Positions 36,843-47,812 of a stretch of DNA of 64,000 nucleotides are shown here, in pieces. The stretch is from Malikia granosa (GTDB lineage Bacteria; Pseudomonadota; Gammaproteobacteria; Burkholderiales; Burkholderiaceae_C). The notes beneath the pieces are model-generated. The model was not told the origin of the DNA and did not search any database. It worked only from the letters and a program-made list of their open reading frames with translations. The number at the start of each line of letters is the position of its first letter. Positions within the stretch are counted from its first letter, which is position 1. Made by a program: the position numbers and the translations under genes. Location of the stretch: contig NZ_PVLQ01000011.1 in assembly GCF_002980595.1 (NCBI RefSeq), positions 62,001 to 126,000 on the forward strand. Direction: 5' to 3'.

Positions 36843-37357
36843 AGCAGCTCCTCCTCGGCCTGCTTGCCGAGCACGAGCGCCTCGTCGTAGCTCAGGTCGC
36901 GCTCCTGCAGCAGTTCGAGGTCGTCGATCAGGTCGCGGCCCTTGCCGCTGCGCACGCGGAACTTGAAGCGCACGCGCAGCTGCAGCTCGCGCACCTGGCC
37001 GATCGAGGTGATGCCGACCACGGCGCGCTCGCGCTGCTCCTTGAGCACGGTCAGCTCGATGTCGGCCGGCGGCTGGGACTGGCCGGTCGTCGCCGGCTCG
37101 ACCAGCTGCACCCCGCTGGCTTGCAGCTGGGCCCGCAGCTCGCGCCCGATCTCGCTGCGCTCCGACAGGTTGCTGCGCAGGCTGGCAAACGGCAGCTTGA
37201 GCGCGCCGCGCAGGCGGAAGCCGCAGCCCGCCAGGCCCAGCGTCAAGGCGCCGGCAGCGGCAGCGCGCAGCCAGGCGCGGCGCTCGACCGGCAAGGCCGC
37301 AGGCTGGCCAGCCTGCGGCGAAGCGGATGACAAGGGCGAAGTCGGGACGGCGCGCAT
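36773..37357 (-). CDS. lptE: LPS assembly lipoprotein LptE
   Basis: Outer-membrane lipoprotein that plugs the LptD barrel and helps insert lipopolysaccharide. 194 aa from the ATG at 37357. The signal ends in the lipobox LGLAGC followed by GFRLRGALKLPF, the usual LptE motif. Residues ~30-190 form the two-layer fold with LELLQERDLSYDEALVLGKQAEEELLYREMQSDIVRQLMRRL. It lies 5 bp after leuS, so the two form an operon. lptD is at 56687 in the same window. Confidence 0.92.
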   Translation of the reverse strand: MRAVPTSPLSSASPQAGQPAALPVERRAWLRAAAAGALTLGLAGCGFRLRGALKLPFASLRSNLSERSEIGRELRAQLQASGVQLVEPATTGQSQPPADIELTVLKEQRERAVVGITSIGQVRELQLRVRFKFRVRSGKGRDLIDDLELLQERDLSYDEALVLGKQAEEELLYREMQSDIVRQLMRRLAALQPD

Positions 37358-37362
37358 GGGCC

Positions 37363-40143
37363 TTACAGCACCACGTTGACCAGGCGACCCGGCACCACGA
37401 TCACCTTCTTCGGTGCCGCGCCGTTGGCCTGCTTCTGCACCGGCTCGCTGGCGACCGCCGCCGCCTCGATCGCGGCCTTGTCGGCGCTGGCCGGCACCAG
37501 GATGGAGCCGCGCAGCTTGCCGTTGATCTGCAGCATCAGCTCGATCTCGTCCTGCACCAGCGCGACCGGATCGACCTTGGGCCAGGGCGCATCGAGCAGC
37601 TCGCCGAGCTCGCCGGCATAGCCGAGCCCGCTCCAGAGCTGGTGCGTGATGTGCGGCGTTGCCGGGTACAGGCAGCGCAGCAGGATGCCGAAGCCCTCGA
37701 TCAGTGCAACCTGGCCGCCGGCCGTGGCCTCGGCGTCGAAGCCCTCGAGCGCATTGAGCATCTTCATCGTGCCCGAGACCACGGTGTTGTACTGCATGCG
37801 CTGGTAGTCGTAGTCGACCTGCTTGAGCACGGTATGGATCTCGCGGCGCAGCGCCTTGGCTTCCTTGCCGAAGGCGACATCGTTGAGCTTGTGCGCCTGG
37901 GCCACGCTCTCGACGGCCTGGGCCCAGTCGGTGCGCGACAGCTTGTAGCCGAAGTTCCAGACCCGGCGCAGGAAGCGGTAGCTGCCCTCGACCGCGGCAT
38001 CGTTCCATTCCAGCGTCGCCTCGGGCGGCGCGGTGAACATGGTGTAGAGGCGGGCCGTGTCGGCGCCGTATTTCTCGATCAGGTCCTGCGGATCGACGCC
38101 GTTGTTCTTCGACTTGGACATGGTGCCCACGCCCTCGTAGTCGATCGCGCTGCCGACCGGCAGCAGGCCATCGGCGCTCTCGACCGCATTCTTGAGCTTG
38201 GCACCGACGATCTTGCCGCCTTCGTCGAGCACATGCTCGACATCATGCGGCCAGAAATATTCCTTGGCGCCCTTTTCGGTGCGGCGGGAATAGATGTGGT
38301 TCAGCACCATGCCCTGGGTCAGCAGCTTCCTGAACGGCTCGTCGACCTTGACCAGGCCCAGGTCGCGCATGACCTTGGTCCAGAAGCGCGCATACAGCAG
38401 GTGCAGGATCGCGTGCTCGATGCCGCCGATGTACTGGTCCATCGGCATCCAGTAGTCGGCGCCCTCGGCCACCATCGCGTCGGCGTTCTTCGGGTCGCAG
38501 TAGCGCATGAAGTACCAGGACGAATCCACGAAGGTGTCCATGGTGTCGGTCTCGCGCCGTGCCGCGGCGCCGCAGATCGGGCAGGTCACGCCGGCATGGA
38601 AGCCTTCGTGCTTGACCAGCGGGTTGCCGGAACCATCGGGCACGCAGTCCTCGGGCAGCACGACCGGCAGGTCCTTCTCGGGCACCGGCACCGAGCCGTG
38701 CTGGGCGCAGTGGATGATCGGGATCGGCGTGCCCCAGTAGCGCTGGCGGCTGATGCCCCAGTCGCGCAGGCGGAAGGTGGTCTTCTTCTCGCCCAGGCCC
38801 TTGGCGGCCAGCAGCTCGGCGACCTGGTCGACGGCAGCCGCATGGCCTAGGCCATCGAGCACGCCGGAGTTGACGCAGACGCCGTTGACCTTGTCGGCGT
38901 ACCAGTCCTGCCAGCGGGTGTTATCGAACACCAGGGAGGCGGTGGCGGTCGGTGCGGCGGGCGACGAATCGGAGCTTGTGACTGAGGAGCCCGCCGTACC
39001 GGCCGACGCCGCCGGAGCCCCCACCACCTGCTTGATCTCGATGCCGTACTTGAGCGCGAACGCGAAGTCGCGCTCGTCATGCGCCGGCACGCCCATCACG
39101 GCGCCGTCGCCGTAGCTCATCAGCACATAGTTGCCGACCCAGACCGGCACCTGTGCGCCGGTCAGCGGGTGCGTCACCAGCAGGCCGGTCGGCATGCCCT
39201 TCTTCTCCTGGGTCGCGAGTTCGGCCTCGGTGGTGCCGCCCTGCTTGCATTCCTCCAGGAAGGCTGCCAGCGCCGGATTGCCCTCGGCCGCGTGCAGGGC
39301 CAGCGGGTGCTCGGCCGCCACGGCGCAGAAGGTGACGCCCATGATGGTGTCGGCACGCGTCGTGAAGACGTAGAGATGGCCGTCCTGGATCAGGTTGCCG
39401 TCATGGCCGCGAATCTGGTGCGGGAAGGCGAAGCGCACGCCGCTGCTCTTGCCGATCCAGTTCTCCTGCATCAGGCGCACCTTGTCGGGCCAGCCGTCGA
39501 GCGTCGCGGCCTCGTTGCCGAGCTGCACATGCTGCAGCAGCTCCTCGGCATAGGCGGTGATGTTGAGGTAGTAGCCCGGGATCTCGCGCTTCTCGACCGG
39601 CGCGCCGGTGCGCCAGCCGCGGCCATCGATCACCTGCTCGTTGGCCAGCACGGTCTGGTCGACCGGGTCCCAGTTCACGACCTGGGTCTTGCGGTAGGCG
39701 ATGCCCTTCTCGAGCATCTTGAGGAACAGCCACTGGTTCCACTTGTAGTACTCGGGCTGGCAGGTCGCGACCTCGCGCGACCAGTCGATCGCCAGCCCCA
39801 TCGCCTGCATCTGCTGCTTCATGTAGGCGATGTTCGAGTAGGTCCACTGTGCCGGCGGCACCTTGTTCTTGAGCGCCGCGTTCTCGGCCGGCAGGCCGAA
39901 GGCGTCCCAGCCCATCGGCATCAGGACGTTGTAGCCCTGCATGCGCAGCTGGCGCGTCAGCATGTCGTTGATCGTGTAGTTGCGCACATGGCCCATGTGC
40001 AGCTTGCCGCTCGGGTAGGGCAGCATCGAGCAGGCGTAGTACTTGGGCTTGCTGCCGTCCTCGCTCACGCGGTAGGCATCGGCCGCGGTCCAGTGGGCCT
40101 GCGCGGCGCGTTCGATCTCTTGGTGCTGGTATTTGTCTTGCAT
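37363..40143 (-). CDS. leuS: Leucyl-tRNA synthetase
   Basis: Charges tRNA-Leu. 926 aa from the ATG at 40143 ([18 protein letters not shown]). HIGH-type motif in [17 protein letters not shown]-type motif in TMSKSKNNG, and the editing (CP1) domain with the [13 protein letters not shown] threonine-rich region. Between the editing domain and [13 protein letters not shown] there is an extra Ala/Ser/Thr-rich stretch of about 25 residues (encoded near 38940-39025) that related synthetases lack. It is in an operon with lptE. Confidence 0.97.
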   Translation of the reverse strand: MQDKYQHQEIERAAQAHWTAADAYRVSEDGSKPKYYACSMLPYPSGKLHMGHVRNYTINDMLTRQLRMQGYNVLMPMGWDAFGLPAENAALKNKVPPAQWTYSNIAYMKQQMQAMGLAIDWSREVATCQPEYYKWNQWLFLKMLEKGIAYRKTQVVNWDPVDQTVLANEQVIDGRGWRTGAPVEKREIPGYYLNITAYAEELLQHVQLGNEAATLDGWPDKVRLMQENWIGKSSGVRFAFPHQIRGHDGNLIQDGHLYVFTTRADTIMGVTFCAVAAEHPLALHAAEGNPALAAFLEECKQGGTTEAELATQEKKGMPTGLLVTHPLTGAQVPVWVGNYVLMSYGDGAVMGVPAHDERDFAFALKYGIEIKQVVGAPAASAGTAGSSVTSSDSSPAAPTATASLVFDNTRWQDWYADKVNGVCVNSGVLDGLGHAAAVDQVAELLAAKGLGEKKTTFRLRDWGISRQRYWGTPIPIIHCAQHGSVPVPEKDLPVVLPEDCVPDGSGNPLVKHEGFHAGVTCPICGAAARRETDTMDTFVDSSWYFMRYCDPKNADAMVAEGADYWMPMDQYIGGIEHAILHLLYARFWTKVMRDLGLVKVDEPFRKLLTQGMVLNHIYSRRTEKGAKEYFWPHDVEHVLDEGGKIVGAKLKNAVESADGLLPVGSAIDYEGVGTMSKSKNNGVDPQDLIEKYGADTARLYTMFTAPPEATLEWNDAAVEGSYRFLRRVWNFGYKLSRTDWAQAVESVAQAHKLNDVAFGKEAKALRREIHTVLKQVDYDYQRMQYNTVVSGTMKMLNALEGFDAEATAGGQVALIEGFGILLRCLYPATPHITHQLWSGLGYAGELGELLDAPWPKVDPVALVQDEIELMLQINGKLRGSILVPASADKAAIEAAAVASEPVQKQANGAAPKKVIVVPGRLVNVVL

Positions 40144-40258
40144 GGCGATATTGGCAACAAAAACCGGGCCCATCTGGCCCGGCCAATGGATGGCATTTTA
40201 GGCCGTTGTGCCCGTGATACTGCCTAATCATCCGCTCGCCAGGCCGCGGAGCCGGGCC

Positions 40259-43200
40259 TCAGCCCGGCTGGGGCAGCCAGCGCAGCAAGACCGTGTGCAA
40301 GGCGTCGTAGAGGATGGGCTTGGCCAGGAAGTCGTTCATGCCCGCCGCCAGGGCCTGCTGGCGGTCGGCCTCATAGGCGTCGGCGGTCAGCGCGATGATG
40401 GGCAGGTGGGCGCGCTGCTGCTGGCGCTCCCATTCGCGGATCGCCTGGGTGGCGGAGCGGCCATCCATCACCGGCATCTGTATGTCCATCAGGACCAGGT
40501 CGAAGGACTGCTCGCCCTGCACCGCCCGCACGCCTTGCTGCCCATCCTCGGCCATCGCGACCTGCAACCCCATCTTGCTCAGCATGGAATGGATGACGAT
40601 GCGATTGGTGGCGTTGTCCTCGACCACCAGCACGCGACCGGCCAGCCTGGGGGCCTTGGCATCCTTGCCTTGGGCGATCCGCGCACCCGCTGGCGGCTCC
40701 TCGGCCTGGACGACCTGGTCGAGCCAGACCTGGAACCAGAAATGCGAGCCCTTGCCGGGTTCGCTCTCGACCCCGGCCGTACCGCCCATCAGCTTGGCCA
40801 GGCTGCTGACGATGGACAGGCCCAGGCCGGTGCCGCCATATTTGCGCGTCGTCGAACTGTCGGCCTGGCTGAAGGGCTTGAACAGCTGGGGCAGCCGGTC
40901 GGCCGGGATGCCTATGCCCGTGTCCGTGACGGCGAACTTCACCAGGGTCTTGCCATCCCGCGTGCCCTGTTCGCTGGCCTCGATCAGGACCGAGCCGCGG
41001 TCGGTGAACTTGATGGCATTCGAGATCAGGTTGGACGCCATCTGGCGGAAGCGATGCGGATCGCCCCGGTAGTGGCTGGCCTGGCCGAGCCAGCGGCAGT
41101 CGATCGCCAGTCCCTTGTCTTGCGCCGAGGCGACAAAGAGCGACAGCATCTCGTCGAGCATCTGCGCCGGCTCGAAGACGGTCGATTCGAGCACCAGCTT
41201 GCCCGCATCGACCTTGGCCACGTCGAGGATGTCGTTGAGCAGGGTCAGCAGGGTCTGGCCCGAATTGAGGATGGTGCGCGCGTAGTCGATGCGCTCGGCA
41301 TCCGGCAGCGTGGGCGGCAACAGGAGCTGCGCCATGCCGAGGATGCCGTTCAGCGGCGTGCGGATCTCGTGCGACATGGTGGCGAGGAACTGGCTCTTGG
41401 CGAGGTTGGCGGCCTCGGCGGTCTCCTTCGCGACCACCAGCACCGACTCCATGCGCTTGCGCTCGGTGATGTCGCGGCTCGAGGCATAGAGATAGGTCTT
41501 GCCATCGAGCTGTATGCCCTTGGCGCTGATCTCCACCTCCAGGCATGAGCCGTCCTTGCGGTAATGGCGGGTCTCGAAGATCGCCGGCTGCTCCATCAGG
41601 CGGCGGATGCCGGCCTGCAACTCGGCCTTGGGCTGGGAGCAGTCCCAGTCGGAAAGATTGAGGCTCAGGAGTTCCGACTCCTCGTAACCCAGCATGCGCG
41701 CGAAGGACGGACTGCACTGCACCAGATTGCCTTCGGCATCGACAATATGGATGCCGTCGATCGCCGTCTCCAGCAGGCACTCCATGCGTGTCAGGGCATT
41801 CTTCTGCGAGGTGATGTCGACCAGGGTCGTCAGATGCAGGTCGCGCCCCGGCAGCATGGCCGATTCGCCGAGCATGGTCTTGAAGCTGCCGTCCTTGCAG
41901 CGGATGCGTACCTCGATCGGTTCGAACGGGCTACTGTCGCACATGGAATTCTCACGCCTGCGCCGCCATTCCTCGCGCAGCTGCGTGCGATAGTCGGGAT
42001 CGGGATAGGCCTGGATGCGAAAGCCATCCATGTCCAGCATGTCGTCCAGGGTGTAGCCCAGCACCTTGACGAAAGCCCGGTTCACGTAGCTCACCTGCAG
42101 CCCGTTGCTGATGGCCATCGGGACCGGCGACGCATTGATGATCGCGCGCAGGCGGTGCTCGCTCTCGCGCAGGATCTGCTCGGTCTGCACCCGCTCGGTG
42201 ATGTCCTGCACGGTGCCCACGCCTTCGAGCGGCACACCGGTCGGGCCGCGCCGGATCTCGGCACGCTCCCTGACCCAGCGCATTTCGCCCGCCACGATGA
42301 TGCGGTGCTCGACGTCGTACTCGGCGCCCGCCAGCGCAGCCTCCCAGGCCGCCATGACCACGGGCAAGTCCTCCGGCGAGAGCCGGGACCAGAGCAAATC
42401 GAGGCTCATCGGCGTCCCCAGCGGGATGCCGAACAGGCGATAGGTCTCGTCCGACCAGGTCAGCCGATCGGTCGGGATGTCCAGGTACCAGCTGCCGAGA
42501 TGGGCAATGCTCTGTGCCTGCTTGAGCTGGTTGCTGGCCTCGAGCAGCTGGCGGTTGGTGTCGTGCAGATGCTGCTCCTTCGCCTTCAGCTCGGCCAGGA
42601 ACAGTTCGGCCGGTTGTCGCACGCCGACAAAGGCCAGCGCCAGGTAGACGAAGACGACCGAGAACAGACGGAAGTAATGCCCCGCCTCGTTCGCGAAGTC
42701 GTAGAAGTTCACATACTGGGTGAAGAAGAACTCGGTGATCATCGCCGCCAGCAGCGAGGCCATCAGCAGCCAGTAGACCCGCCGCGGGAAGGCCTCGCGC
42801 TCGCGCCAGAGCAGGAAGGCACCGACCAACGTCAGTCCGATGATCACGTACTCCATCACGACCTTGAAGGTGGTCAGGCCCACGCCTTCGACCAGGGTCG
42901 GCGGCAGCCAGCCATTGAGCGTCAGCAGCACGCCGACGCCGCCGACGAGGCCGAAACCCAGCGCCAGGCGCAGGAAATCGACCGGACGGCGCACGAACAG
43001 GCCCGCGAGCACGGTGCCGACGGCCTCGATCAGGCGTGCGATCAGCCACAGCTGGGACGGCTGGCTCGTGGTGACCCCCGGCAGCAGGGTCATGCCCTGG
43101 AAGGTCAGGGCATGGAAGACATCGACCAGCCCGATCGCCCCGTAGGACGACCCCAGCACGGCCAGATAGCTGTTGGACAGGTGATGGCGAGTGGCCCAGG

Positions 43201-43396
43201 CGAGCGAGAACACCGAGAAGCTGACCATGATGGCGATGATCTCGGCCATCGTGTGGAACAGCAGGTAATGCTCGGTGCGCGCCAGCGCCATGATGGCCAG
43301 CGCCAGCGAAAGAAAGACCCACAGACTCCAGGGATCGTATCGACTGCCTCTGTCTAGCTGGCTGGCATAGTGCCTACCGATGCCGAATATGCTCAT
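40259..43396 (-). CDS. Hybrid sensor histidine kinase, MASE3-PAS3-HK-REC
   Basis: 1045 aa. Seven to eight hydrophobic helices in the first ~260 residues match the MASE3 membrane sensor (WATRHHLSNSYLAVLGSSYGAIGLVDVFHAL). Then a short coiled coil, three PAS/PAC repeats (~300-410, 415-530, 535-650), a HisKA domain with the His in [13 protein letters not shown], an HATPase domain ([26 protein letters not shown]) and a C-terminal receiver with Asp in VLMDIQMPVMDG. Membrane-bound. No response regulator or phosphotransfer protein lies beside it. The signal is unknown. Confidence 0.95.
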   Translation of the reverse strand: MSIFGIGRHYASQLDRGSRYDPWSLWVFLSLALAIMALARTEHYLLFHTMAEIIAIMVSFSVFSLAWATRHHLSNSYLAVLGSSYGAIGLVDVFHALTFQGMTLLPGVTTSQPSQLWLIARLIEAVGTVLAGLFVRRPVDFLRLALGFGLVGGVGVLLTLNGWLPPTLVEGVGLTTFKVVMEYVIIGLTLVGAFLLWREREAFPRRVYWLLMASLLAAMITEFFFTQYVNFYDFANEAGHYFRLFSVVFVYLALAFVGVRQPAELFLAELKAKEQHLHDTNRQLLEASNQLKQAQSIAHLGSWYLDIPTDRLTWSDETYRLFGIPLGTPMSLDLLWSRLSPEDLPVVMAAWEAALAGAEYDVEHRIIVAGEMRWVRERAEIRRGPTGVPLEGVGTVQDITERVQTEQILRESEHRLRAIINASPVPMAISNGLQVSYVNRAFVKVLGYTLDDMLDMDGFRIQAYPDPDYRTQLREEWRRRRENSMCDSSPFEPIEVRIRCKDGSFKTMLGESAMLPGRDLHLTTLVDITSQKNALTRMECLLETAIDGIHIVDAEGNLVQCSPSFARMLGYEESELLSLNLSDWDCSQPKAELQAGIRRLMEQPAIFETRHYRKDGSCLEVEISAKGIQLDGKTYLYASSRDITERKRMESVLVVAKETAEAANLAKSQFLATMSHEIRTPLNGILGMAQLLLPPTLPDAERIDYARTILNSGQTLLTLLNDILDVAKVDAGKLVLESTVFEPAQMLDEMLSLFVASAQDKGLAIDCRWLGQASHYRGDPHRFRQMASNLISNAIKFTDRGSVLIEASEQGTRDGKTLVKFAVTDTGIGIPADRLPQLFKPFSQADSSTTRKYGGTGLGLSIVSSLAKLMGGTAGVESEPGKGSHFWFQVWLDQVVQAEEPPAGARIAQGKDAKAPRLAGRVLVVEDNATNRIVIHSMLSKMGLQVAMAEDGQQGVRAVQGEQSFDLVLMDIQMPVMDGRSATQAIREWERQQQRAHLPIIALTADAYEADRQQALAAGMNDFLAKPILYDALHTVLLRWLPQPG

Positions 43397-43535
43397 GCGA
43401 CGCTCTGCTGTTGAGTAAATTTTCTTGATTCCGACTCAAGAATGACATCACCCCACGGCATGGCGCATGCTGCATTTCAGCTTTGAGTCCCCTTAGTTGA
43501 CCGACGCTCCGACGGCCTGGAAGGCCGAGAGCCGA

Positions 43536-44345
43536 TCAACGCAGGCCAAGAACGTCGAACATATCGTACAGGCCATTGGGCTTGTCGGCCAGGAAGCGCG
43601 CGGCGCGCAGGCTGCCCTGGGCATAGGTGGCGCGGCTGCTCGACTTGTGCGTGATCTCGATCCGGTCGCCGATGCCGGCGAACAGCACGGTATGGTCGCC
43701 GACGATGTCGCCGCCGCGCACGGTCGCGAAGCCGATGCTCGACGGATCGCGCTCGCCGGTATGGCCGTAGCGCTCGTAGACCGCGCAGTCCTTCAGGTCG
43801 CGGCCCAGCGCGTCGGCGATCACCTCACCCATCTTGAGCGCGGTGCCGCTCGGCGCATCGACCTTGTGGCGGTGGTGCGCCTCGATGATCTCGATGTCGT
43901 AGCCGGTCGAGAGCGCCTTGGCCGCCATCTCGAGCAGCTTCAAGGTGACGTTGACGCCGACGCTCATGTTCGGCGCCATCACGATCGAGATGGTCTTGGC
44001 CGCCTCGGCGATCTCGGCCTTCTGCTCATCGCTGAAACCGGTGGTGCCGATGATCAGCTTGACGTCATGCTTGACGCAGGCGCGCAGGTGCTCCATCGTG
44101 CCCTCGGGGCGGGTGAAGTCGATCAGGTACTGGCTGCCGGCCATCGCGTCGAGGTCGGAGGCGATCGCCACGCCGCTGGCCTGGCCCATGAAGCCGCTGG
44201 CATCCAGGCCCAGCGCCGGGCTGCCGGCCCGGTCGAGCGCGGCGCTCAAGACACAGTCGTCGGCATTCTGGACGGCTTCGATCAGCATGCGGCCCATGCG
44301 GCCGCTGGCGCCTGCGATGCAGACGCGGTGAAGGGGGTTGCTCAT
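43536..44345 (-). CDS. dapB: 4-hydroxy-tetrahydrodipicolinate reductase
   Basis: Second step of the lysine/diaminopimelate branch. 269 aa. Nucleotide motif [16 protein letters not shown], catalytic [21 protein letters not shown] (His and Lys). Start MSNPLHRV at 44345. It follows bamE by 6 bp on the same strand, so they are probably co-transcribed, with bamE first. It is soluble and tetrameric in the family. Confidence 0.97.
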   Translation of the reverse strand: MSNPLHRVCIAGASGRMGRMLIEAVQNADDCVLSAALDRAGSPALGLDASGFMGQASGVAIASDLDAMAGSQYLIDFTRPEGTMEHLRACVKHDVKLIIGTTGFSDEQKAEIAEAAKTISIVMAPNMSVGVNVTLKLLEMAAKALSTGYDIEIIEAHHRHKVDAPSGTALKMGEVIADALGRDLKDCAVYERYGHTGERDPSSIGFATVRGGDIVGDHTVLFAGIGDRIEITHKSSSRATYAQGSLRAARFLADKPNGLYDMFDVLGLR

Positions 44346-44351
44346 GGCGGA

Positions 44352-44921
44352 TTAACGGGATTCTAGGGGCGGGTAGCTGGCCGCAGGGGCGGCAGCCGGA
44401 ACGGTCTTCTCGGGCTCGGCAGCACGGTTCTTCTCGGCGAAGGCCTTGAGCTCGGCCTCGGTCGCCACCAGCGGCGGCACCTTGGCGCCCTTGCGCCGCA
44501 CGTCGAGCGAGGAGACGAACTCCTGCTCGGACGGCAGGTCGTCGGCCTGCACGCGCTCGAGCGCATCGCGCTTGAAGAACAGGGTCACCTTGCGCTGCTG
44601 CACGGGCTGGCCCTGGCGCCGGAAACTGAAGACATAGTCCCAGCGGTCGGCATGGAAGGCGCTGGCCAGCAGGGGCGTGCCCAAAATGTTGCGCACCTGC
44701 TCGCGCGGCATGCCGGTCTGCAGGGCCTGGACCTGCTCGCGGGTCACGACATTGCCCTGCAGCACATCGCTCTGATAGGGCGTCAGCATGCCGCCGAGCG
44801 AACTGACGGTCTCGCCGACCTTGCCTGCGCTGGAGCAGGCAGACAGGGCCAGCAGGGCCGAGACGGCAAGCACAGTGGCACCGACGGTGCGGGGGCGCAG
44901 CGGGGAAGGGATGAACATCAT
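44352..44921 (-). CDS. bamE: Outer-membrane assembly lipoprotein BamE
   Basis: Lipoprotein of the BAM complex, which folds outer-membrane proteins. 189 aa from the ATG at 44921. The signal ends in ALSAC, and the BamE/SmpA core is clear: YQSDVLQGNVVTREQVQALQTGMPREQVRNILGTPLL and DRWDYVFSFRR. The C-terminus has an extra Ala/Pro/Glu-rich tail of ~50 residues, common in betaproteobacteria. It is divergent from fur, the conserved bamE-fur arrangement, and upstream of dapB. Confidence 0.93.
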   Translation of the reverse strand: MMFIPSPLRPRTVGATVLAVSALLALSACSSAGKVGETVSSLGGMLTPYQSDVLQGNVVTREQVQALQTGMPREQVRNILGTPLLASAFHADRWDYVFSFRRQGQPVQQRKVTLFFKRDALERVQADDLPSEQEFVSSLDVRRKGAKVPPLVATEAELKAFAEKNRAAEPEKTVPAAAPAASYPPLESR

Positions 44922-45073
44922 GTCTCTGCGGTCAAAGGTGAAACCTATGCGCAGGCTGGAGCGCATGGCGATATGATCCGGGTCATTGTAGCCCTTGGGG
45001 CGTGACCAAGCCGGGCCCGGCCTGGGCCCCGCCGGGCCCGGGTCCGCCGGCGACCCCAGCCAGCCAGTCATCC

Positions 45074-45511
45074 ATGTCCAATATCGAAGAACTCAAAAGC
45101 ACCGGACTCAAAGCCACCCTGCCCAGGCTCAAGATCCTGGACGTGTTCCAGAACAGCCGGCAACGCCACATGACGGCCGAGGACGTGTTCCGCGTGCTGC
45201 TCGAAGGCCGCTCGGACATCGGCCTGGCCACCGTCTACCGGGTGCTGATGCAGTTCGAGCAGGCCGGCCTGCTGACGCGCAGCAGCTTCGAGTCGGGCAA
45301 GGCGGTTTACGAGCTCAACGAAGGCCAGCACCACGACCATCTGGTCTGCCTCGATTGCGGCCGGGTCGAGGAGTTCTACGACCCCGAGATCGAGCAGCGC
45401 CAGCACCAGATCGCGCAGGAGCGCGGCTTCAAGCTGCAGGAGCACGCGCTGTCGCTCTACGCCAGCTGCAGCAAGCCCGACTGCGAGCACCGCGCACGCG
45501 CGCGGCGCTGA
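45074..45511 (+). CDS. fur: Ferric uptake regulator Fur
   Basis: Iron-sensing repressor, 145 aa. Winged HTH ([34 protein letters not shown]) and metal-binding dimer domain with [11 protein letters not shown] and the Cys pair in CSKPDCEH. The start is the ATG at 45074 ([18 protein letters not shown]); upstream in-frame codons are Pro-rich and unlike Fur. Divergent from bamE. Confidence 0.97.
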   Translation: MSNIEELKSTGLKATLPRLKILDVFQNSRQRHMTAEDVFRVLLEGRSDIGLATVYRVLMQFEQAGLLTRSSFESGKAVYELNEGQHHDHLVCLDCGRVEEFYDPEIEQRQHQIAQERGFKLQEHALSLYASCSKPDCEHRARARR

Positions 45512-45521
45512 GGCCGGGACT

Positions 45522-46475
45522 TCAGCGCGGCCCGCGCTCCATCGCCTCGCGCTGGCGCTGCGTGAACTCGGCATAGGTGTCGATGCCGCGCAGCTGCAGG
45601 ATGGTGTTGCGCACCGCGGCCTCGACCAGCACCGCGATGTTGCGTCCGGCCACGACCTGGATCACGGCCTTGCGCACCGGCACCCCGAGCACGTCCTGGT
45701 GCAGCGGCTCGGACGGCATGCGCTCGTAGTCGCGCTCCATCGTCTCCTTGCGCACCAGGTGCACGATCAGCTTGAGCCGCATCTTGCGCCGCACGGCGGT
45801 CTCGCCGAAGATCTGCTTGATGTCGAGCAGGCCGATGCCGCGCACCTCGAGCAGGTTCTGCAGCAGCTCGGGGCAGCGGCCCTCGATCGTGTTCTGGTTG
45901 ATCCGGTACAGATCAACCGCGTCGTCGGCGACCAGGCCGTTGCCGCGCGAGATCAGCTCGAGGCCGAGCTCGCTCTTGCCCAGGCCGGACTCGCCGGTGA
46001 TCAGCACGCCTATGCCCAGGATGTCCATGAACACGCCGTGCAGCGTGGCGCGCTCGGCGAAATGGCGTGCCAGGTAGGCGCGCAGCACGTCGATCACATG
46101 GGCCGCCGAGCCGGTGGTCGAGAACAGCGGAATATGCGCGCGCTCGCACATCGAGACCAGCGCATCGGGTGCCGGCTGGTCGTCGGCCACCACCAGCACC
46201 GGCGGCTCGAGCGTGACGATGCGCGAGACCCGGCGCCGGCAGTCGTCCTGGCCCGAATGGATCAGGTAGCGCACCTCGCGCTCGCCGAGCACCTGGATGC
46301 GGTAGGGATGGATGTAGTTGAGGTGGCCGACCAGGTCGGCGCTCGAACGCGCCTGCTGGATCGCGAGCTCGTCGAAGCGGCGCTCGGACGCCGACTGGCC
46401 CGCCAGCCACTGCCAGCCCAGGCTTTCGCGGTGGTCCTCGAACAGCGCATCGGCGCTGATGACCTTGGGTTTCAT
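45522..46475 (-). CDS. hprK: HPr kinase/phosphorylase
   Basis: Phosphorylates and dephosphorylates the PTS carrier HPr on a serine. 317 aa. P-loop [15 protein letters not shown] at ~155, and the K-loop region with [18 protein letters not shown]. Its presence with ptsN is typical of betaproteobacteria, where the PTS is mainly regulatory. It starts 11 bp after the end of ptsN and is probably co-transcribed with it. Confidence 0.96.
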   Translation of the reverse strand: MKPKVISADALFEDHRESLGWQWLAGQSASERRFDELAIQQARSSADLVGHLNYIHPYRIQVLGEREVRYLIHSGQDDCRRRVSRIVTLEPPVLVVADDQPAPDALVSMCERAHIPLFSTTGSAAHVIDVLRAYLARHFAERATLHGVFMDILGIGVLITGESGLGKSELGLELISRGNGLVADDAVDLYRINQNTIEGRCPELLQNLLEVRGIGLLDIKQIFGETAVRRKMRLKLIVHLVRKETMERDYERMPSEPLHQDVLGVPVRKAVIQVVAGRNIAVLVEAAVRNTILQLRGIDTYAEFTQRQREAMERGPR

Positions 46476-46485
46476 GGCAGGGGCC

Positions 46486-46956
46486 TCAGGCGGCGCTGTG
46501 GGCCGATTGCCAGGCGGCGATCAGCTGGTGCAGCGCGCCCGCGTCGGTGCTGCCCTTCATGCGCTCGCGCAGCGAACTGTCGCTGAGCAGCTCGGCGATC
46601 TCGGACAGGATCTCGAGATGCTTCTGGGTCGAGGCCTCGGGCACCAGCAGGAAGATCAGCAGGCCGACCGGCTGCTCGTCGGGCGCATCGAAGCCGATCG
46701 GATGGGCGAGCTGGAACACCGCGGCCAGCGGCTGCTTGAGGCCCTTGATGCGGCCGTGCGGAATGGCCACGCCATGGCCCAGGCCGGTCGAGCCCAGCCG
46801 CTCGCGGGCGAACAGGCTGTCGGTGACCAGAGCCCGGTTGAGACCATGCAGGGATTCGAACAACAGGCCTGCTTCCTCGAACGCGCGTTTCTTGCTGGTG
46901 GCCTCAACGGCCACCAGAACTTGGTCAGCAGGCAATATGACGGAGAGTCGGTTCAT
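46486..46956 (-). CDS. ptsN: PTS nitrogen regulatory protein IIA-Ntr
   Basis: 156-aa EIIA(Ntr) of the regulatory phosphotransferase chain. The phospho-accepting His is in [14 protein letters not shown] (~residue 66); [22 protein letters not shown] is conserved. It lies between hpf and hprK. A strong bidirectional hairpin (47019-47050) separates it from hpf, so it likely has its own promoter. Confidence 0.96.
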   Translation of the reverse strand: MNRLSVILPADQVLVAVEATSKKRAFEEAGLLFESLHGLNRALVTDSLFARERLGSTGLGHGVAIPHGRIKGLKQPLAAVFQLAHPIGFDAPDEQPVGLLIFLLVPEASTQKHLEILSEIAELLSDSSLRERMKGSTDAGALHQLIAAWQSAHSAA

Positions 46957-47018
46957 GTGACAGCCTCGGGATGGGAGCGCAAATTATGCCTAACCACATC
47001 AGCTGACGCGGAAAAACG

Positions 47019-47050
47019 AAAAAGCCGCTTGAGGCGTCAAGCGGCTTTTT
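47019..47050. terminator. Bidirectional terminator between hpf and ptsN
   Basis: AAAAGCCGCTTGA, loop GGCG, TCAAGCGGCTTTT: a 13-bp perfect stem with A and T runs on both sides. It works on either strand; here it ends the hpf transcript on the minus strand. Confidence 0.9.
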
Positions 47051-47085
47051 GCGCTACAGGCATTGTGCCACAGCGGGCTCAGGGC

Positions 47086-47418
47086 TCACTGCAGGGTGCG
47101 CTTGGCGCTGTCGTGGTGATGCTCCTGCAGCTTGTCCTTGTGACGCAGGACCTGGCGGTCGAGCTTGTCGGCGAGCTCGTCGACGGCCGCATACAGGTCG
47201 GCATGCACGCTCTCGGCAAAGATGTCCTTGCCCTTGACGTGGATGTTGCACTCAGCCTTCTGGCGCAGATCCTTTTCCGTGAGCTTGTCCACGGACAGCA
47301 GAACCTTGATATCGACAACCTGATCGAAATGCCGGGTGATGCGATCGAGTTTTTCAGCGACGTAGCTGCGCAGGGCAGGCGTGACTTCGAGGTGGTGACC
47401 GCTGATCGTCAGGTTCAT
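47086..47418 (-). CDS. hpf: Ribosome hibernation promoting factor
   Basis: 110-aa protein that binds idle 30S subunits in stationary phase. The start is the ATG at 47418, directly after GGAGGCTCTTTT. The sequence [31 protein letters not shown] and [41 protein letters not shown] are typical short-form HPF. In many proteobacteria rpoN precedes hpf; no rpoN is present here and 394 non-coding bases separate hpf from corA. Confidence 0.95.
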   Translation of the reverse strand: MNLTISGHHLEVTPALRSYVAEKLDRITRHFDQVVDIKVLLSVDKLTEKDLRQKAECNIHVKGKDIFAESVHADLYAAVDELADKLDRQVLRHKDKLQEHHHDSAKRTLQ

Positions 47419-47812
47419 AAAAGAGCCTCCTATGCTCGGATTGACCATGCCACTGCAACTTGCCAGTGGCGGAAATCGCTATTTCCGACTCCACTATGCC
47501 GTCATAAAGCGGGACTGGCAAGCGGGTCCGCCCGATTTTTCGATCGCCATTTTCATGACCGTTGATCCAGGTCGCAAACCCTGCACGACGTCGGCCCGGA
47601 AGCCGGAAAAGCGCGCCGGCGGATGCCATAATCCGGGTTGAACTCACCTCCGGAAATCACCATGGAAAGCAGCCCCAGTCGCATGCTTTCAGTGCCGGCG
47701 CTGCGCTCCTGACACCGGCTAGGGCTGGCGAGGGGGCCGGGCTGGCGGCTGAAAGCACCTCACCGCCCTCGCGAACCCGGTTCGCCCCCCAACTTGCCAC
47801 GGGAGCCCGCCC
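47419..47812. other. 394-bp non-coding gap between hpf and corA
   Basis: Divergent promoters for hpf and corA must lie here. The part near hpf has a short inverted repeat GGAAAT/ATTTCC around 47472-47487. The corA side has a 9-bp inverted repeat TGCTTTCAG (47684-47692)/CTGAAAGCA (47749-47757) and a possible 16-codon reading frame at 47662-47712 (MESSPSRML...). No known riboswitch was recognised. Confidence 0.5.

Noticed and set aside
41564-43357. A 597-codon plus-strand frame opposite the MASE3 hybrid kinase
   Set aside because: Antisense shadow of a well-supported kinase; no recognisable domain.
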